Of a stretch of DNA of 64,000 nucleotides, positions 23,586-35,739 are shown piece by piece. Source of the DNA: Phocoena phocoena. Taxonomy: Eukaryota > Chordata > Mammalia > Artiodactyla > Phocoenidae. The DNA lies in NCBI RefSeq assembly GCF_963924675.1, contig NW_027077413.1, positions 682,001-746,000 of the forward strand, read 5' to 3'. The notes below the pieces were generated by a model that was not told the DNA's origin, did no database searches, and was given only the letters and a program-made list of their open reading frames with translations. How positions within the stretch are numbered: the stretch's first letter is position 1; the number at the start of each line of letters is the position of its first letter. The position numbers and the translations under genes are program-made.

Positions 23586-25338
23586 TTGGCCAAAAAGGGC
23601 GTATGCGTTTTTTCCTGAATATATTCAGGAAAAAACGCATACGCCCTTTTTGGCCAAGTGCATCATTGTCGACGTTGTGCCTCTTCTCCTATGCTTTCTT
23701 GGCAATTCCTGTCTACCCCCTGCAATCGTTTTCCTGAAATTCTGCCCCGCTTTCAAGTCCCCTACGCAGGCTTAGTTCAGTATACTTTTGGAAGATAGCT
23801 GTCATTTATAACTCTGCAGGTTTGTGAATTACAGTGCCCCTGAGCTCCTTTCTTCAACTCGCTTTCTTGTGAGCTGGGCACAAAACCGCAGGATTGCTTC
23901 AGGCCCTAATCTGTTTCCAGCAGGGCACACTGAGCCTTTGTTTAATTCCTCTTCCTGGTGGGCAATGAGCGTTACATTTGCCCGTGCAGACACCTACAGC
24001 TAGTCTCTCATTTGTTCTCCCTATTCCTGTTCATCTTGCATAGAAATTGCAAGCTGTGCCAAAGAGGAGGATAAAGGCACTGACTCTCCAAGCGGGGAGA
24101 GTGTTAGTAAAGCATCTGGAATGGTGAACCCGAGGACCAGGATACGAAAACTGAGATGCATTGTAAATCGTTTCCCAATCACACGGTGGACGATACTCTG
24201 GGTTTCCCATGCATGTTTTAGCTGGAGGAAGAATCCCTTGAACATGAAGAGTTGGGACCCATGGAATAGGTACCATGCAGTATGACTTCAAAGGGTCTGC
24301 ATTTGCTCACCGAAACTCACCAATGTTATTAGCCTGAAGTGTCCAGCCTTATGTCTCAATCAGCTCTGGGTGTAGATGTGGTCAATCCCGGTTGCATCAC
24401 ATGCCCTGAGTGAATTATTTAAGAATTGCTCTCTATTTCACTGTCTTTGTGTTTTGTTTTCGAAATTTATTTTGATAATGGGATTTATCAGATTTTCACT
24501 GCTGCGTATCGGCCGCTGTACACACGCTTGATTCTCTTACGGAGACATATATATCCATGGGTTTTAAGATTCTTCCTAGTCAGGTATATTCCTAGGCGTT
24601 GAATATGTGGTGTTGAGTCCATTTCGTTGAGCAAGGAGTAGGTCTTGTCTATTACATATTTGGCTTATGGAATGTTATCTGTGCTAATTTTAGTCTCTGG
24701 TTTTATGCAGCACCCCAAGGCACCTTTCCCCATAAGCAAGCACTAGTTGGTTTTCTAAATTTGAGACCCTGTTCTGTTTTGTAATTCAGTTCATGTGTAG
24801 TCAAGTTTACATTCCGTGTATTAGTGATATCTTATGATGTTTCCATTTCTGTGTGACGTAGTTCACGTAGAATCACCGTACCTGCATCCACTCACTATGC
24901 CGCTACGGGCCTGATGACAAAGATTTCATTGCTGAGTGATATTGCATTGCACGTACGTGCCACAACTTCTTTATCCATTTTTTGCTTTCTGGGATATTTA
25001 CCTGGTACTGTAGACGAGCTTCTTGGGAACACAGCCGTCCCAAACTTTGGGGTGGCTCTCTGTTTTTGATTTTAATTTCCGTAAGCTATAGGACCATAAG
25101 TGGAAGTGCCACAGGCTGTGTTGCTTTGTTTCTTACGTGTTTCGGGAAACACCATACACTTCTCCAGGGTGGCTGTTGGCAATTTACATCCTGCCAATCA
25201 GCATAACAAGGCTCCCTGTTCTCCATATCCTGTCCTACCTTTCTGGATTTTACACTTTTTTCAGATGGCCCTTTTGCCCGGGGTGTGGGGGCAGTGAGAC
25301 TTCATTGTAGTGCAGATTTCCTTTACAGGCTTGCTTGG
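23586..25338. repeat. Monomer 14, 1,753 bp, A-to-B recombinant
   Basis: Perfect palindrome at 23586-23657. It is the longest monomer, owing to a 6 bp insertion (TGTGGG, about 25284-25289) in the G run. The haplotype segment begins as A and switches to B between 25059 and 25080. Confidence 0.95.
25284..25289. other. 6 bp insertion in the G run of monomer 14
   Basis: Other copies read CCCGGGGGGCAG; this one has TGTGGG inserted within the G run. Run length also varies to seven G in several monomers (near 16,549, 21,788 and 63,559), so this is a slippage-prone site. Confidence 0.85.
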
Positions 25339-25410
25339 TTGGCCAAAAAGGGCGTATGCATTTTTTCCTGAATATATTCAGGAAAAAACGCATACACCCT
25401 TTTCGGCCAA
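25339..25410. repeat. Palindrome variant with three mismatches
   Basis: Changes are A at 25360 (opposite C 25389), A at 25396 (opposite C 25353) and C at 25404 (opposite A 25345). The first two are CpG-to-CpA transitions. None is compensated on the partner arm. Confidence 0.95.
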
Positions 25411-27084
25411 GTGCATCATTGTCGACGTTCTGCCTCTTTTCCTATGCTTTCAGGGCAATTCCAGTCTACCCCTGCAATCGTTTTCCTGAAATTCTGCCCC
25501 GCTCTCAAGTCCCCTTCGCAGGCTTACTTCAATATATTTTTGGAGGATAGCTGTCATTTATAACTCTGCAGGTTTGTGAATTACAGTGCCCCTGAGCTCC
25601 TTTCTTCAACTCGCTTTCTTGTGAGCTGGGCACAAAACCGCAGGATTGCTTCAGGCCCTATTCTGTTTTCAGCAGGGCACGCTGAGCCTTTGTTTAATTC
25701 CTCTTCCTGGTGGGCAATGAGCGTTACATTTGCCCGTGCAGACACCTACAGCTAGTCTCTCATTGGTTCTCCCTATTCCTGTTCATCTTGCACAGAAATT
25801 GCAAGCTGTGCCAAACACGAGGTTAAAGGCAGTGACTCTCCAAGCGGGGAGAGTGTTAGTAAAGCATGTGGAATGGTGCACCCGAGGACCAGGATACGAA
25901 AACTGAGATGCATTTTAAATCGTTTCCCAATCACACGGTGGACCATACTGTGGGGTTCCCATGCATGTTTTAGCTGGAGGAAGAATCCCTTGAACCTGAA
26001 GAGTTGGGACCCATGGAATAGGTACCATGCAGTATGACTTCAAAGGGTCTGCATTTGCTCACCGAAACTCAACAATGCTATCAGCCTGAAGTGTCCAGCC
26101 TTATGTCTCAACCAGCTCTGGGTGTAGATGTGGTCAATCCCGGTTGCATCACATGCCCTGAGTGAATAAGTTAAGAATTGCTCTCTATTTCACTGTCTTT
26201 GTGTTTTGTTTTCGAAATTTATTTTGATAATGGGATTTATCGGATTTTCACTGCTGCGTTTCGGCCGCTGTACACACGCTTGATTCTCTTACGGAGACAT
26301 ATATATCCATGGGTTTTAAGATTCTTCCTAGTCAGGTATATTCCTAGGCGTTGAATATGTGGTGTTGAGTCCATTTCGTTGAGCAAGGAGTAGGTCTTGT
26401 CTATTACATATTTGGCTTATGGAATGTTATCTGTGCTAATTTCAGTCTCTGGTTTTATGCAGCACCCCAAGGCACCTTTCCCCATAAGCAAGCACTAGTT
26501 GGTTTTCTAAATTTGAGACCCTGTTCTGTTTTGTAATTCAGTTCATGTGTAGTCAAGTTTACATTCCGTGTATTAGTGATACCTTATGATGTTTCTTTTT
26601 CTGTGTGACGTAGTTCACGTAGAATCACCGCAGCTGCATCCACTCACTATGCCGCTACGGGCCTGATGACACAGATTTCATTGCTGAGTGATATTGCATT
26701 GCACGTACGTGCCACAACTTCTTTATCCATTTTTTGCTTTCTGGGATATTTACCTGGTACTGTAGACGAGCTTCTTGGAAACACAGCCGTCCCAAACTTT
26801 GGAGTGGCTCTCTGTTTTTGATTTTAATTTCCCTAAGGAATAGGACCATAAGTGCAATTGCCATAGGCTGTGTTGCTTTATTTCTTATGTGTTTCAGGAA
26901 ACACCATACACTTCTCCATGGTGGCTGTTGGCAATTTACATCCTGCCAATCAGCATAACAAGGCTCCCTGTTCTCCATATCCTGTCCTACCTTTCTGGAT
27001 TTTACACTTTTTTCAGATGGCCCTCTTGCCCAGGGGGCAGTGAGACTTCATTGTAGTGCAGATTTCCTTTACAGGCTTGCTTGG
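25339..27084. repeat. Monomer 15, 1,746 bp, type A
   Basis: Palindrome at 25339-25410 with three mismatches, two of them CpG transitions. Haplotype A near the end, with some private changes (for example GGAGTGGC near 26,802). Confidence 0.95.
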
Positions 27085-28831
27085 TTGGCCAAAAAGGGCG
27101 TATGCGTTTTTTCCTGAATATATTCAGGAAAAAACGCATACGCCCTTTTTGACCAAGTGCATCATTGTCGACATTGTGCCTCTTTTCCTATGCTTTCAGG
27201 GCAATTCCAGTCTACCCCCTGCAGTCGTTTTCCTGAAATTCTGCCCCGCTTTTAAGTCCCCTTCGCAGGCTTACTTCAATATATTTTTGGAGGATAGCTG
27301 TCATTTATAACTCTGCAGGTTTGTGAATTACAGTGCCCCTGAGCTCCTTTCTTCAACTCGCTTTCTTGTGAGCTGGGCACAAAACCGCAGGATTGCTTCA
27401 GGCCCTAATCTGTTTCCGACAGGGCACACTGAGCCTTTGGTTAATTACCTTTCCTGGTCGGCAATGAGCGTTATATTTGCCCGTGCAGACACCTACAGCT
27501 ACTCTCTCATTGGTTCTCCCTATTCCTGTTCAACTTGCACAAAAATTGCAAGCTGTGCCAAACAGGAGGTTAAAGGCACTGACTCTCCAAGCAGGGAGAG
27601 TTTTAGTAAAGCATCTGGAATGGTGAACCAGAGGACCTGGATACGAAAACTGAGATGCATTTTAAATCGTTTCACAATCACACAGTGGACGATACTCTGG
27701 GTTTCCCATGCATGTTTTAGCTGGAGGAAGAATCCCTTGAACCTGAAGAGTTGGGACCCATGGAATAGGTACCATGCAGTATGACTTCAAAGGGTCTGCA
27801 TTTGCTCACCGAAACTCACCAATGCTATCAGCCTGAAGTGTCCAGCCTTATGTCTCAACCAGCTCTGGGTGTAGATGTGGTCAATCCCGGTTGCATCACA
27901 TGCCCTGAGTGAATTATTTAAGAATTGCTCTCTATTTCACTGTCTTTGTGTTTTGTTTTCGAAATTTATTTTGATAATGGGATTTATCGGATTTTCACTG
28001 CTGCGTTTCGGCCGCTGTACACACGCTTGATTCTCTTACGGAGACATATATATCCATGGGTTTTAAGATTCTTCCTAGTCAGGTATATTCCTAGGCGTTG
28101 AATATGTGGTGTTGGGTCCATTTCGTTGAGCAAGGAGTAGGTCTTGTCTATTACATATTTGGCTTATGGAAAGTTATCTGTGCTAATTTCAGTCTCTGGT
28201 TTTATGCAGCACCCCAAGGCACCTTTCCCCATAAGCAAGCACTAGTTGGTTTTCTAAATTTGAGACCCTGTTCTGTTTTGTAATTCAGTTCATGTGTAGT
28301 CCAGTTTACATTCCGTGTATTAGTGATATCCTATGATGTTTCTTTTTCTGTGTGACGTAGTTCACGTAGATTCACCGTATCTGCATCCACTCACTATGCT
28401 GCTACGGGCCTTATGACACAGATTTCATTGCTGAGTGATATTGCATTGTATGTACGTGCCACAACTTCTTTATCCATTTTTTGCTTTCTGGGATATTTAC
28501 CTGATACTGTAGACGAGCTTCTTGTGAACACAGCTGTCCCAAATATTGGGGTGGCTGTCTGTTTTTGATTTGAATTTCCGTAAGCTATAGGACCATAAGT
28601 GGAAGTGCCATAGGCTGTGTTGCTTTGTTTCTTACGTGTTTCAGGAAACACCATACACTTCTCCAGGGTGGCTGTTCGCAATTTACATCCTGCCAATCAG
28701 CATAACAAGGCTCCCTGTTCTCCATATCCTGTCCTACCTTTCTGGATTTTACACTTTTTTCAGATGGCCCTCTTGCCCGGGGGGCAGTGAGACTTCATTG
28801 TAGTGCAGATTTCCTTTACAGGCTTGCTTGG
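27085..28831. repeat. Monomer 16, 1,747 bp, type B
   Basis: Palindrome at 27085-27156 with one mismatch (A at 27152). The first copy of the 8,655 bp duplicated block starts inside this monomer, between about 27,267 and 27,283. Haplotype B with private changes (GATTTGAATTTCC). Confidence 0.95.
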
Positions 28832-30578
28832 TTGGCCAAAAAGGGCGTATGCGTTTTTTCCTGAATATATTCAGGAAAAAACGCATACGCCCTTTTTGGC
28901 CAAGTGCATCATTGTCGACGTTGTGCCTCTTTTCCTATACTTTCAGGGCAATACCTGTCTACCCCCTGCAATCGTTTTCCTGAAATTCTGCCCCGGTTTC
29001 AAGTCCCCTTCGGAGGCTTACTTCAATATACTTTTGGAAGATAGCTGTCATTTATAACTCTGCAGGTTTGTGAATTACAGTGCCCCTGAGCTCCTTTCTT
29101 CAACTCGCTTTCTTGTGAGCTGGGCACAAAACCGCACGGTTGCTTCAGGCCCTAATCTGTTTCCAGGAGGGCACACTGAGCCTTTGTTTAAATCCTCTTC
29201 CTGGTGGGCAATGAGCGTTACATTTGCCCGTGCAGACACCTACAGCTAGTCTCTCATTGTTTCTCCCTATTCCTGTTCATCTTGCACAGAAATTGCAACC
29301 TGTGCCAAAGAGGAGGTTAAAGGCACTGACTCTCCAAGCGGGGAGAGTGTTAGTAAAGCATCTGGAATGGTGAACCCGAGGACCAGGATACAAAAACTGA
29401 GATGCATTTTAAATTGTTTCCCAATCACACGGTGGACGATACTCTAGGTTTCTCATGCATGTTTTAGCTGGAGGAAGAATCCCTTGAACCTGGAGAGTTG
29501 GGACCCATGGAATGGGTACCATGCAGTATGACTTCAAAGGGTCTGCATTTGCTCACCGAAACTCACCAATGCTATCAGCCTGAAGCGTCCAGCCTTATGT
29601 CTCAACCAGCTCTGGGTGTAGATGTGCTAAATCCCGGTTGCATCACATGCCCTGAGTGAATTATTTAAGAATTGCTCTCTATTTCACTGTCTTTGTGTTT
29701 TGCTTTCGAAATTTATTTTGATAATGGGATTTATCGGATTTTCACTACTGCGTTTCGGCCGCTGTACACACGCTTGATTCTCTTACGGAGACATATATAT
29801 CCATGGGTTTTAAGATTCTTCCTAGTCAGGTATATTCCTAGGCGTTGAATATCTGGTGTTGGGTCCATTTCGTTGAGCAAGGAGTAGGTCTTGTCTATTA
29901 CATATTTGGCTTATGGAAAGTTATCTGTGCTAATTACAGTCTCTGATTTTATGCAGCACCCCAACGCACCTTTCCCCATAAGCAAGCACTAGTTGGTTTT
30001 CTAAATTTGAGACCCTGTTCTGTTTTTTAATTCAGTTCATGTGTAGTCAAGTTTACATTCAGTGCATTAGTGATATCTTATGATGTTTCTTTTTCTGTGT
30101 GACGTAGTTCACGTAGAATCACCGTACCTGCATCCACTCACTATGCCGCTACGGGCCTGATGACACAGATTTCATTGCTGAGTGATATTGCATTGCACGT
30201 ACGTGCCACAACTTCTTTATCCATTTGTTGCTTTCTGGGATATTTACCTGGTACTGTAGACGAGCTTCCTGGGAACACAGCCGTCCCAAACTTTGGGGTG
30301 GCTCTCTGTTTTTGATTTTAATATCCCTAAGGAATAGGACCATAAGTGCAATTGCCAAAGGCTGTGTTGCTTTATTTCTTACGTGTTTCAGGAAACACCA
30401 TACACTTTTCCAGGGTGGCTGTTGGCAATTTACATCCTGCCAATCAGCAAAACAAGGCTCCCTGTTCTCCATATCCTGTCCTACCTTTCTGGATTTTTCA
30501 CTTTTTTCAGATGGCTCTCTTGCCCGGGGGGCAGTGAGACTTCATTGTAGTGCAGATTTCCTTTACAGGCTTGCCTGG
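28832..30578. repeat. Monomer 17, 1,747 bp, type A
   Basis: Perfect palindrome at 28832-28903. Counterpart of monomer 22 at offset 8,655, sharing GCCCCGGTTTC, CCGCACGGTTGC and GAAGCGTCCAGC. Haplotype A. Confidence 0.95.
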
Positions 30579-32325
30579 TTGGCCAAAAAGGGCGTATGCG
30601 TTTTTTCCTGAATATATTCAGGAAAAAACGCATACGCCCTTTTTGGCCAAGTGCATCATTGTCGACGTTGTGCCTCTTTTCCTATACTTTCAGGGCAATA
30701 CCTGTCTACCCCCTGCAATCGTTTTCCTGAAATTCTGCCCCGCTTTCAAGTCCCCTTCGGAGGCTTACTTCAATATACTTTTGGAAGATAGCTGTCATTT
30801 ATAACTCTGCAGGTTTGTGAATTACAGTGCCCCTGAGCTCCTTTCTTCAACTCGCTTTCTTGTGAGCTGGGCACAAAACCGCAGGGTTGCTTCAGGCCCT
30901 AATCTGTTTCCAGGAGGGCACACTGAGCCTTTGTTTAAATCCTCTTCCTGGTGGGCAATGAGCGTTACATTTGCCCGTGCAGACACCTACAGCTAGTCTC
31001 TCATTGTTTCTCCCTATTCCTGTTCATCTTGCACAGAAATTGCAACCTGTGCCAAAGAGGAGGTTAAAGGCACTGACTCTCCAAGCGGGGAGAGTGTTAG
31101 TAAAGCATCTGGAATGGTGAACCCGAGGACCAGGATACAAAAATTGAGATGCATTTTAAATTGTTTCCCAATCACACGGTGGACGATACTCTAGGTTTCT
31201 CATGCATGTTTTAGCTGGAGGAAGAATCCCTTGAACCTGGAGAGTTGGGACCCATGGAATGGGTACCATGCAGTATGACTTCAAAGGGTCTGCATTTGCT
31301 CACCGAAACTCACCAATGCTATCAGCCTGAAGTGTACAGCCTTATGTCTCAACCAGCTCTGGGTGTAGATGTGCTAAATCCCGGTTGCATCACATGCCCT
31401 GAGTGAATTATTTAAGAATTGCTCTCTATTTCACTGTCTTTGTGTTTTGCTTTCGAAATTTATTTTGATAATGGGATTTATCGGATTTTCACTACTGCGT
31501 TTCGGCCGCTGTACACACGCTTGATTCTCTTACGGAGACATATATATCCATGGGTTTTAAGATTCTTCCTAGTCAGGTATATTCCTAGGCGTTGAATATC
31601 TGGTGTTGGGTCCATTTCGTTGAGCAAGGAGTAGGTCTTGTCTATTACATATTTGGCTTATGGAAAGTTATCTGTGCTAATTACAGTCTCTGATTTTATG
31701 CAGCACCCCAACGCACCTTTCCCCATAAGCAAGCACTAGTTGGTTTTCTAAATTTGAGACCCTGTTCTGTTTTTTAATTCAGTTCATGTGTAGTCAAGTT
31801 TACATTCAGTGCATTAGTGATATCTTATGATATTTCTTTTTCTGTGTGACGTAGTTCACGTAGAATCACCGTACCTGCATCCACTCACTATGCCGCTACG
31901 GGCCTGATGACACAGATTTCATTGCTGAGTGATATTGCATTGCACGTACGTGCCACAACTTCTTTATCCATTTGTTGCTTTCTGGGATATTTACCTGGTA
32001 CTGTAGACGAGCTTCCTGGGAACACAGCCGTCCCAAACTTTGGGGTGGCTCTCTGTTTTTGATTTTAATATCCCTAAGGAATAGGACCATAAGTGCAATT
32101 GCCAAAGGCTGTGTTGCTTTATTTCTTACGTGTTTCAGGAAACACCATACACTTTTCCAGGGTGGCTGTTGGCAATTTACATCCTGCCAATCAGCAAAAC
32201 AAGGCTCCCTGTTCTCCATATCCTGTCCTACCTTTCTGGATTTTACACTTTTTTCAGATGGCTCTCTTGCCCGGGGGGCAGTGAGACTTCATTGTAGTGC
32301 AGATTTCCTTTACAGGCTTGCCTGG
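30579..32325. repeat. Monomer 18, 1,747 bp, type A
   Basis: Perfect palindrome at 30579-30650. Counterpart of monomer 23 at offset 8,655, sharing CAAAAATTGAG and GAAGTGTACAGCC. It has G at 32030 where the second copy has A at 40685, a CpG-to-CpA change. Haplotype A. Confidence 0.95.
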
Positions 32326-33992
32326 TTGGCCAAAAAGGGCGTATGCGTTTTTTCCTGAATATATTCAGGAAAAAACGCATACGCCCTTTTTGGCCAAGTG
32401 CATCATTGTCGACGTTGTGCCTCTTTTCCTATGCTTTCAGGGCAATTCCAGTCTACCCCCTGCAATCGTTTTCCTGAAATTCTGCCCCGCTTTCAAGTCC
32501 CCTTTGCAGGCTTACTTCAATATACTTTTGGAAGATAGCTGTCATTTATAACTCTGCAGGTTTGTGAATTACATTGCCCCTGAGCTCCTTTCTTCAACTC
32601 GCTTTCTTGTGAGCTGGGCACAAAACCGCAGGATTGCTTCAGGCCCTAATCTGTTTCCAGCAGGGCACACTGAGCCGTTGTTTAATTCCTCTTCCTGGTG
32701 GGCAATGAGCGTTACATTTGCCCGTGCAGACACCTACAGCTAGTCTCTCATTGGTTCTCCCTATTCCTGTTCATCTTGCACAGAAATTGCAAGCTGTGCC
32801 AAAGAGGAGGTTAAAGGCAGTGACTCTCCAAGCGGGGAGAGTGTTAGTAAAGCATCTGGAATGGTGAACCCGAGGACCAGGATACGAAAACTGAGATGCA
32901 TTTTAAATCGTTTCCCAATCACACGGTGGATGATACTCTGGGTTTCCCATGCATATTTTAGCTGGAGGAAGAATGCCTTGAACCTGGAGAGTTGGGACCC
33001 ATGGAATGGGTACCATGCAGTATGACTTCAAAGGGTCTGCATTTGCTCACCGAAACTCACCAATGCTATCAGCCTGAAGTGTCCAGCCTTATGTCTCAAC
33101 CAGCTCTGGGTGTAGATGTGGTCAATCCCAGTTGCATCACATGCCCTGAGTGAATTATTTAAGAATTGCTCTCTATTTCACTGTCTTTGTGCTTTGTTTT
33201 CGAAATTTGTTTTGAGAATGGGATTTATCGGATTTTCACTGCTGCGTTTCGGCCGCTGTACACACGCTTGATTCTCTTACGGAGACATATATATCCATGG
33301 GTTTTAAGATTCTTCCTAGTCAGGTATATTCCTAGGCATTGAATATGTGGTGTTGGGTCCATTTCGTTGAGCAAGGAGTAGTTCTTGTCTATTAAGCAAG
33401 CACTAGTTGGTTTTCTAAATTTGAGACCCTGTTCTGTTTTGTAATTCAGTTCATGTGTAGTCAAGTTTACATTCCGTGTATTAGTGATATCTTATGGTGT
33501 TTCTTTTTCTGTGTGACGTAGTTCAAGTAGAATCACCGTACCTGCATCCACTCACTATGCCGCTACGGGCCTGATGACACAGATTTCATTGCTGAGTGAT
33601 ATTGCATTGTACGTACGTGCCACAACTTGTTTATCCATTTTTTGCTTTCTGGGATATTTACCTGATACTGTAGACGAGCTTCTTGTGAACACAGCCGTCC
33701 CAAATATTGGGGTGGCTGTCTGTTTTTGATTTTAATTTCCGTAAGCTATAGGACCATAAGTGCAATTGCCATAGGCTGTGTTCCTTTATTTCTTACGTGT
33801 TTCAGGAAACACCATACACTTATCCAGGGTGGCTCTTGGCAATTTACATCCTCCCAATCAGCATAACAAGGCTCCCTGTTCTGCATATCCTGTCCTACCT
33901 TTCTGGATTTTACACTTTTTTCAGATGGCCCTTTTGCCAGGGGGGCAGTGAGACTTCATTGTAATGGAGATTTCCTTTACAGGCTTGCTTGG
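32326..33992. repeat. Monomer 19, 1,667 bp, 80 bp deletion, B-to-A recombinant
   Basis: Perfect palindrome at 32326-32397. It has the same 80 bp deletion as monomer 3, with the joint at 33393/33394. The haplotype segment starts as B and becomes A between 33748 and 33762. Counterpart of monomer 24. Confidence 0.95.
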
Positions 33993-34064
33993 TTGGTGAA
34001 AAAGTGCATATGCGTTTTTTCCTGAATATATTCAGGAAAAAACGCATACGCCCTTTTTGGCCAA
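33993..34064. repeat. Most degraded palindrome, four left-arm changes
   Basis: T at 33997, G at 33998, T at 34005 and A at 34008 depart from the consensus, while the right arm is intact. The copy at 42648-42719 has the same four changes because it lies in the duplicated block. Confidence 0.95.
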
Positions 34065-35739
34065 GTGCATCATTTTCGACGTTGTGCCTCTTTTCCTATG
34101 CTTTCAGGGCAATTCCAGTCTACCCCCTGCAATCGTTTTCCTGAAATTCTGCCCCGCTTTCAAGTCCCCTTCGCAGGCTTACTTCAATATATTTTTGGAG
34201 GATAGCTGTCATTTATAACTCTGCACGTTTGTGAATTACAGTGCCCCTGAGCTCCTTTCTTCAACTCGCTTTCTTGTGACCTGGGCACAAAACCGCAGGA
34301 TTGCTTCAGGCCCTAATCTGTTTCCAGCAGGGCACACTGAGCCTTTGTTTAATTCCTCTTCCTGGTGGGCAATGAGCGTTACATTTGCCCGTGCAGACAC
34401 CTACAGCTAGTCTCTCATTGGTTCTCCCTATTCCTGTACATCTTGCACAGAAATTGCAAGCTGTGCCAAAGAGGAGGTTAAAGGCACAGACTCTCCAAGC
34501 GGGGAGAGTGTTAGTAAAGCATCTGGAATGGTGAACCCGAGGACCAGGATACGAAAACTGAGATGCATTTTAAATCGTTTCCCAATCAAATGGTGGACGA
34601 TACTCTGGGTATCCCATGCATGTTTTAGCTGGAGGAAGCATCCCTTGAACCTGGAGAGTTGGGACCCATGGAATGGGTACCTTGCAGTATGACTTCAAAG
34701 GGTCTGCATTTGCTCACCGAAACTCACCAATGCTATCAGCCTGAAGTGTCCAGCCTTATGTCTCAACCAGCTCTGGGTGTAGATGTGTTAAATCCCGGTT
34801 GCATCACATGCCCTGAGTGAATTATTTAAGAATTGCTCTCTATTTCACTGTCTTTGTGTTTTGCTTTCGAAATTTATTTTGATAATGGGATTTATCGGAT
34901 TTTCACTACTGCGTTTCGGCCGCTGTACACACGCTTGATTCTCTTACGGAGACATATATATCCATGGGTTTTAAGATTCTTCCTAGTCAGGTATATTCCT
35001 AGGCGTTGAATATCTGGTGTTGGGTCCATTTCGTTGAGCAAGGAGTAGGTCTTGTCTATTACATATTTGGCTTATGGAAAGTTATCTGTGCTAATTACAG
35101 TCTCTGATTTTATGCAGCACCCCAACGCAACTTTCCCCATAAGCAAGCACTAGTTGGTTTTCTAAATTTGAGACCCTGTTCTGTTTTTTAATTCAGTTCA
35201 TGTGTAGTCAAGTTTACATTCAGTGCATTAGTGATATCTTATGATGTTTCTTTTTCTGTGTGACGTAGTTCACGTAGAATCACCGTACCTGCATCCACTC
35301 ACTATGCCGCTACGGGCCTGATGACACAGATTTCATTGCTGAGTGATATTGCATTGCACGTACGTGCCACAACTTCTTTATCCATTTGTTGCTTTCTGGG
35401 ATATTTACCTGGTACTGTAGACGAGCTTCCTGGGAACACAGCCGTCCCAAACTTTGGGGTGGCTCTCTGTTTTTGATTTTAATATCCCTAAGGAATAGGA
35501 CCATAAGTGCAATTGCCAAAGGCTGTGTTGCTTTATTTCTTACGTGTTTCAGGAAACACCATACACTTTTCCAGGGTGGCTGTTGGCAATTTACATCCTG
35601 CCAATCAGCAAAACAAGGCTCCCTGTTCTCCATATCCTGTCCTACCTTTCTGGATTTTTCACTTTTTTCAGATGGCTCTCTTGCCGGGGGGGCAGTGAGA
35701 CATCATTGTAGTGCAGATTTCCTTTACAGGCTTGCCTGG
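33993..35739. repeat. Monomer 20, 1,747 bp, type A
   Basis: Palindrome at 33993-34064 with four left-arm changes, making it (with monomer 25) the most degraded copy. Marker AATCAAATGG near 34,601 is shared with monomers 1 and 25. The G run reads CCGGGGGGG near 35,685. Haplotype A. Confidence 0.95.

Noticed and set aside
27323..27784. 153-codon frame, the longest in the window, repeated at 35978
   Set aside because: The second copy is just the 8,655 bp duplication. Other monomers carry stops in the same frame, so length arises from a few chance substitutions.
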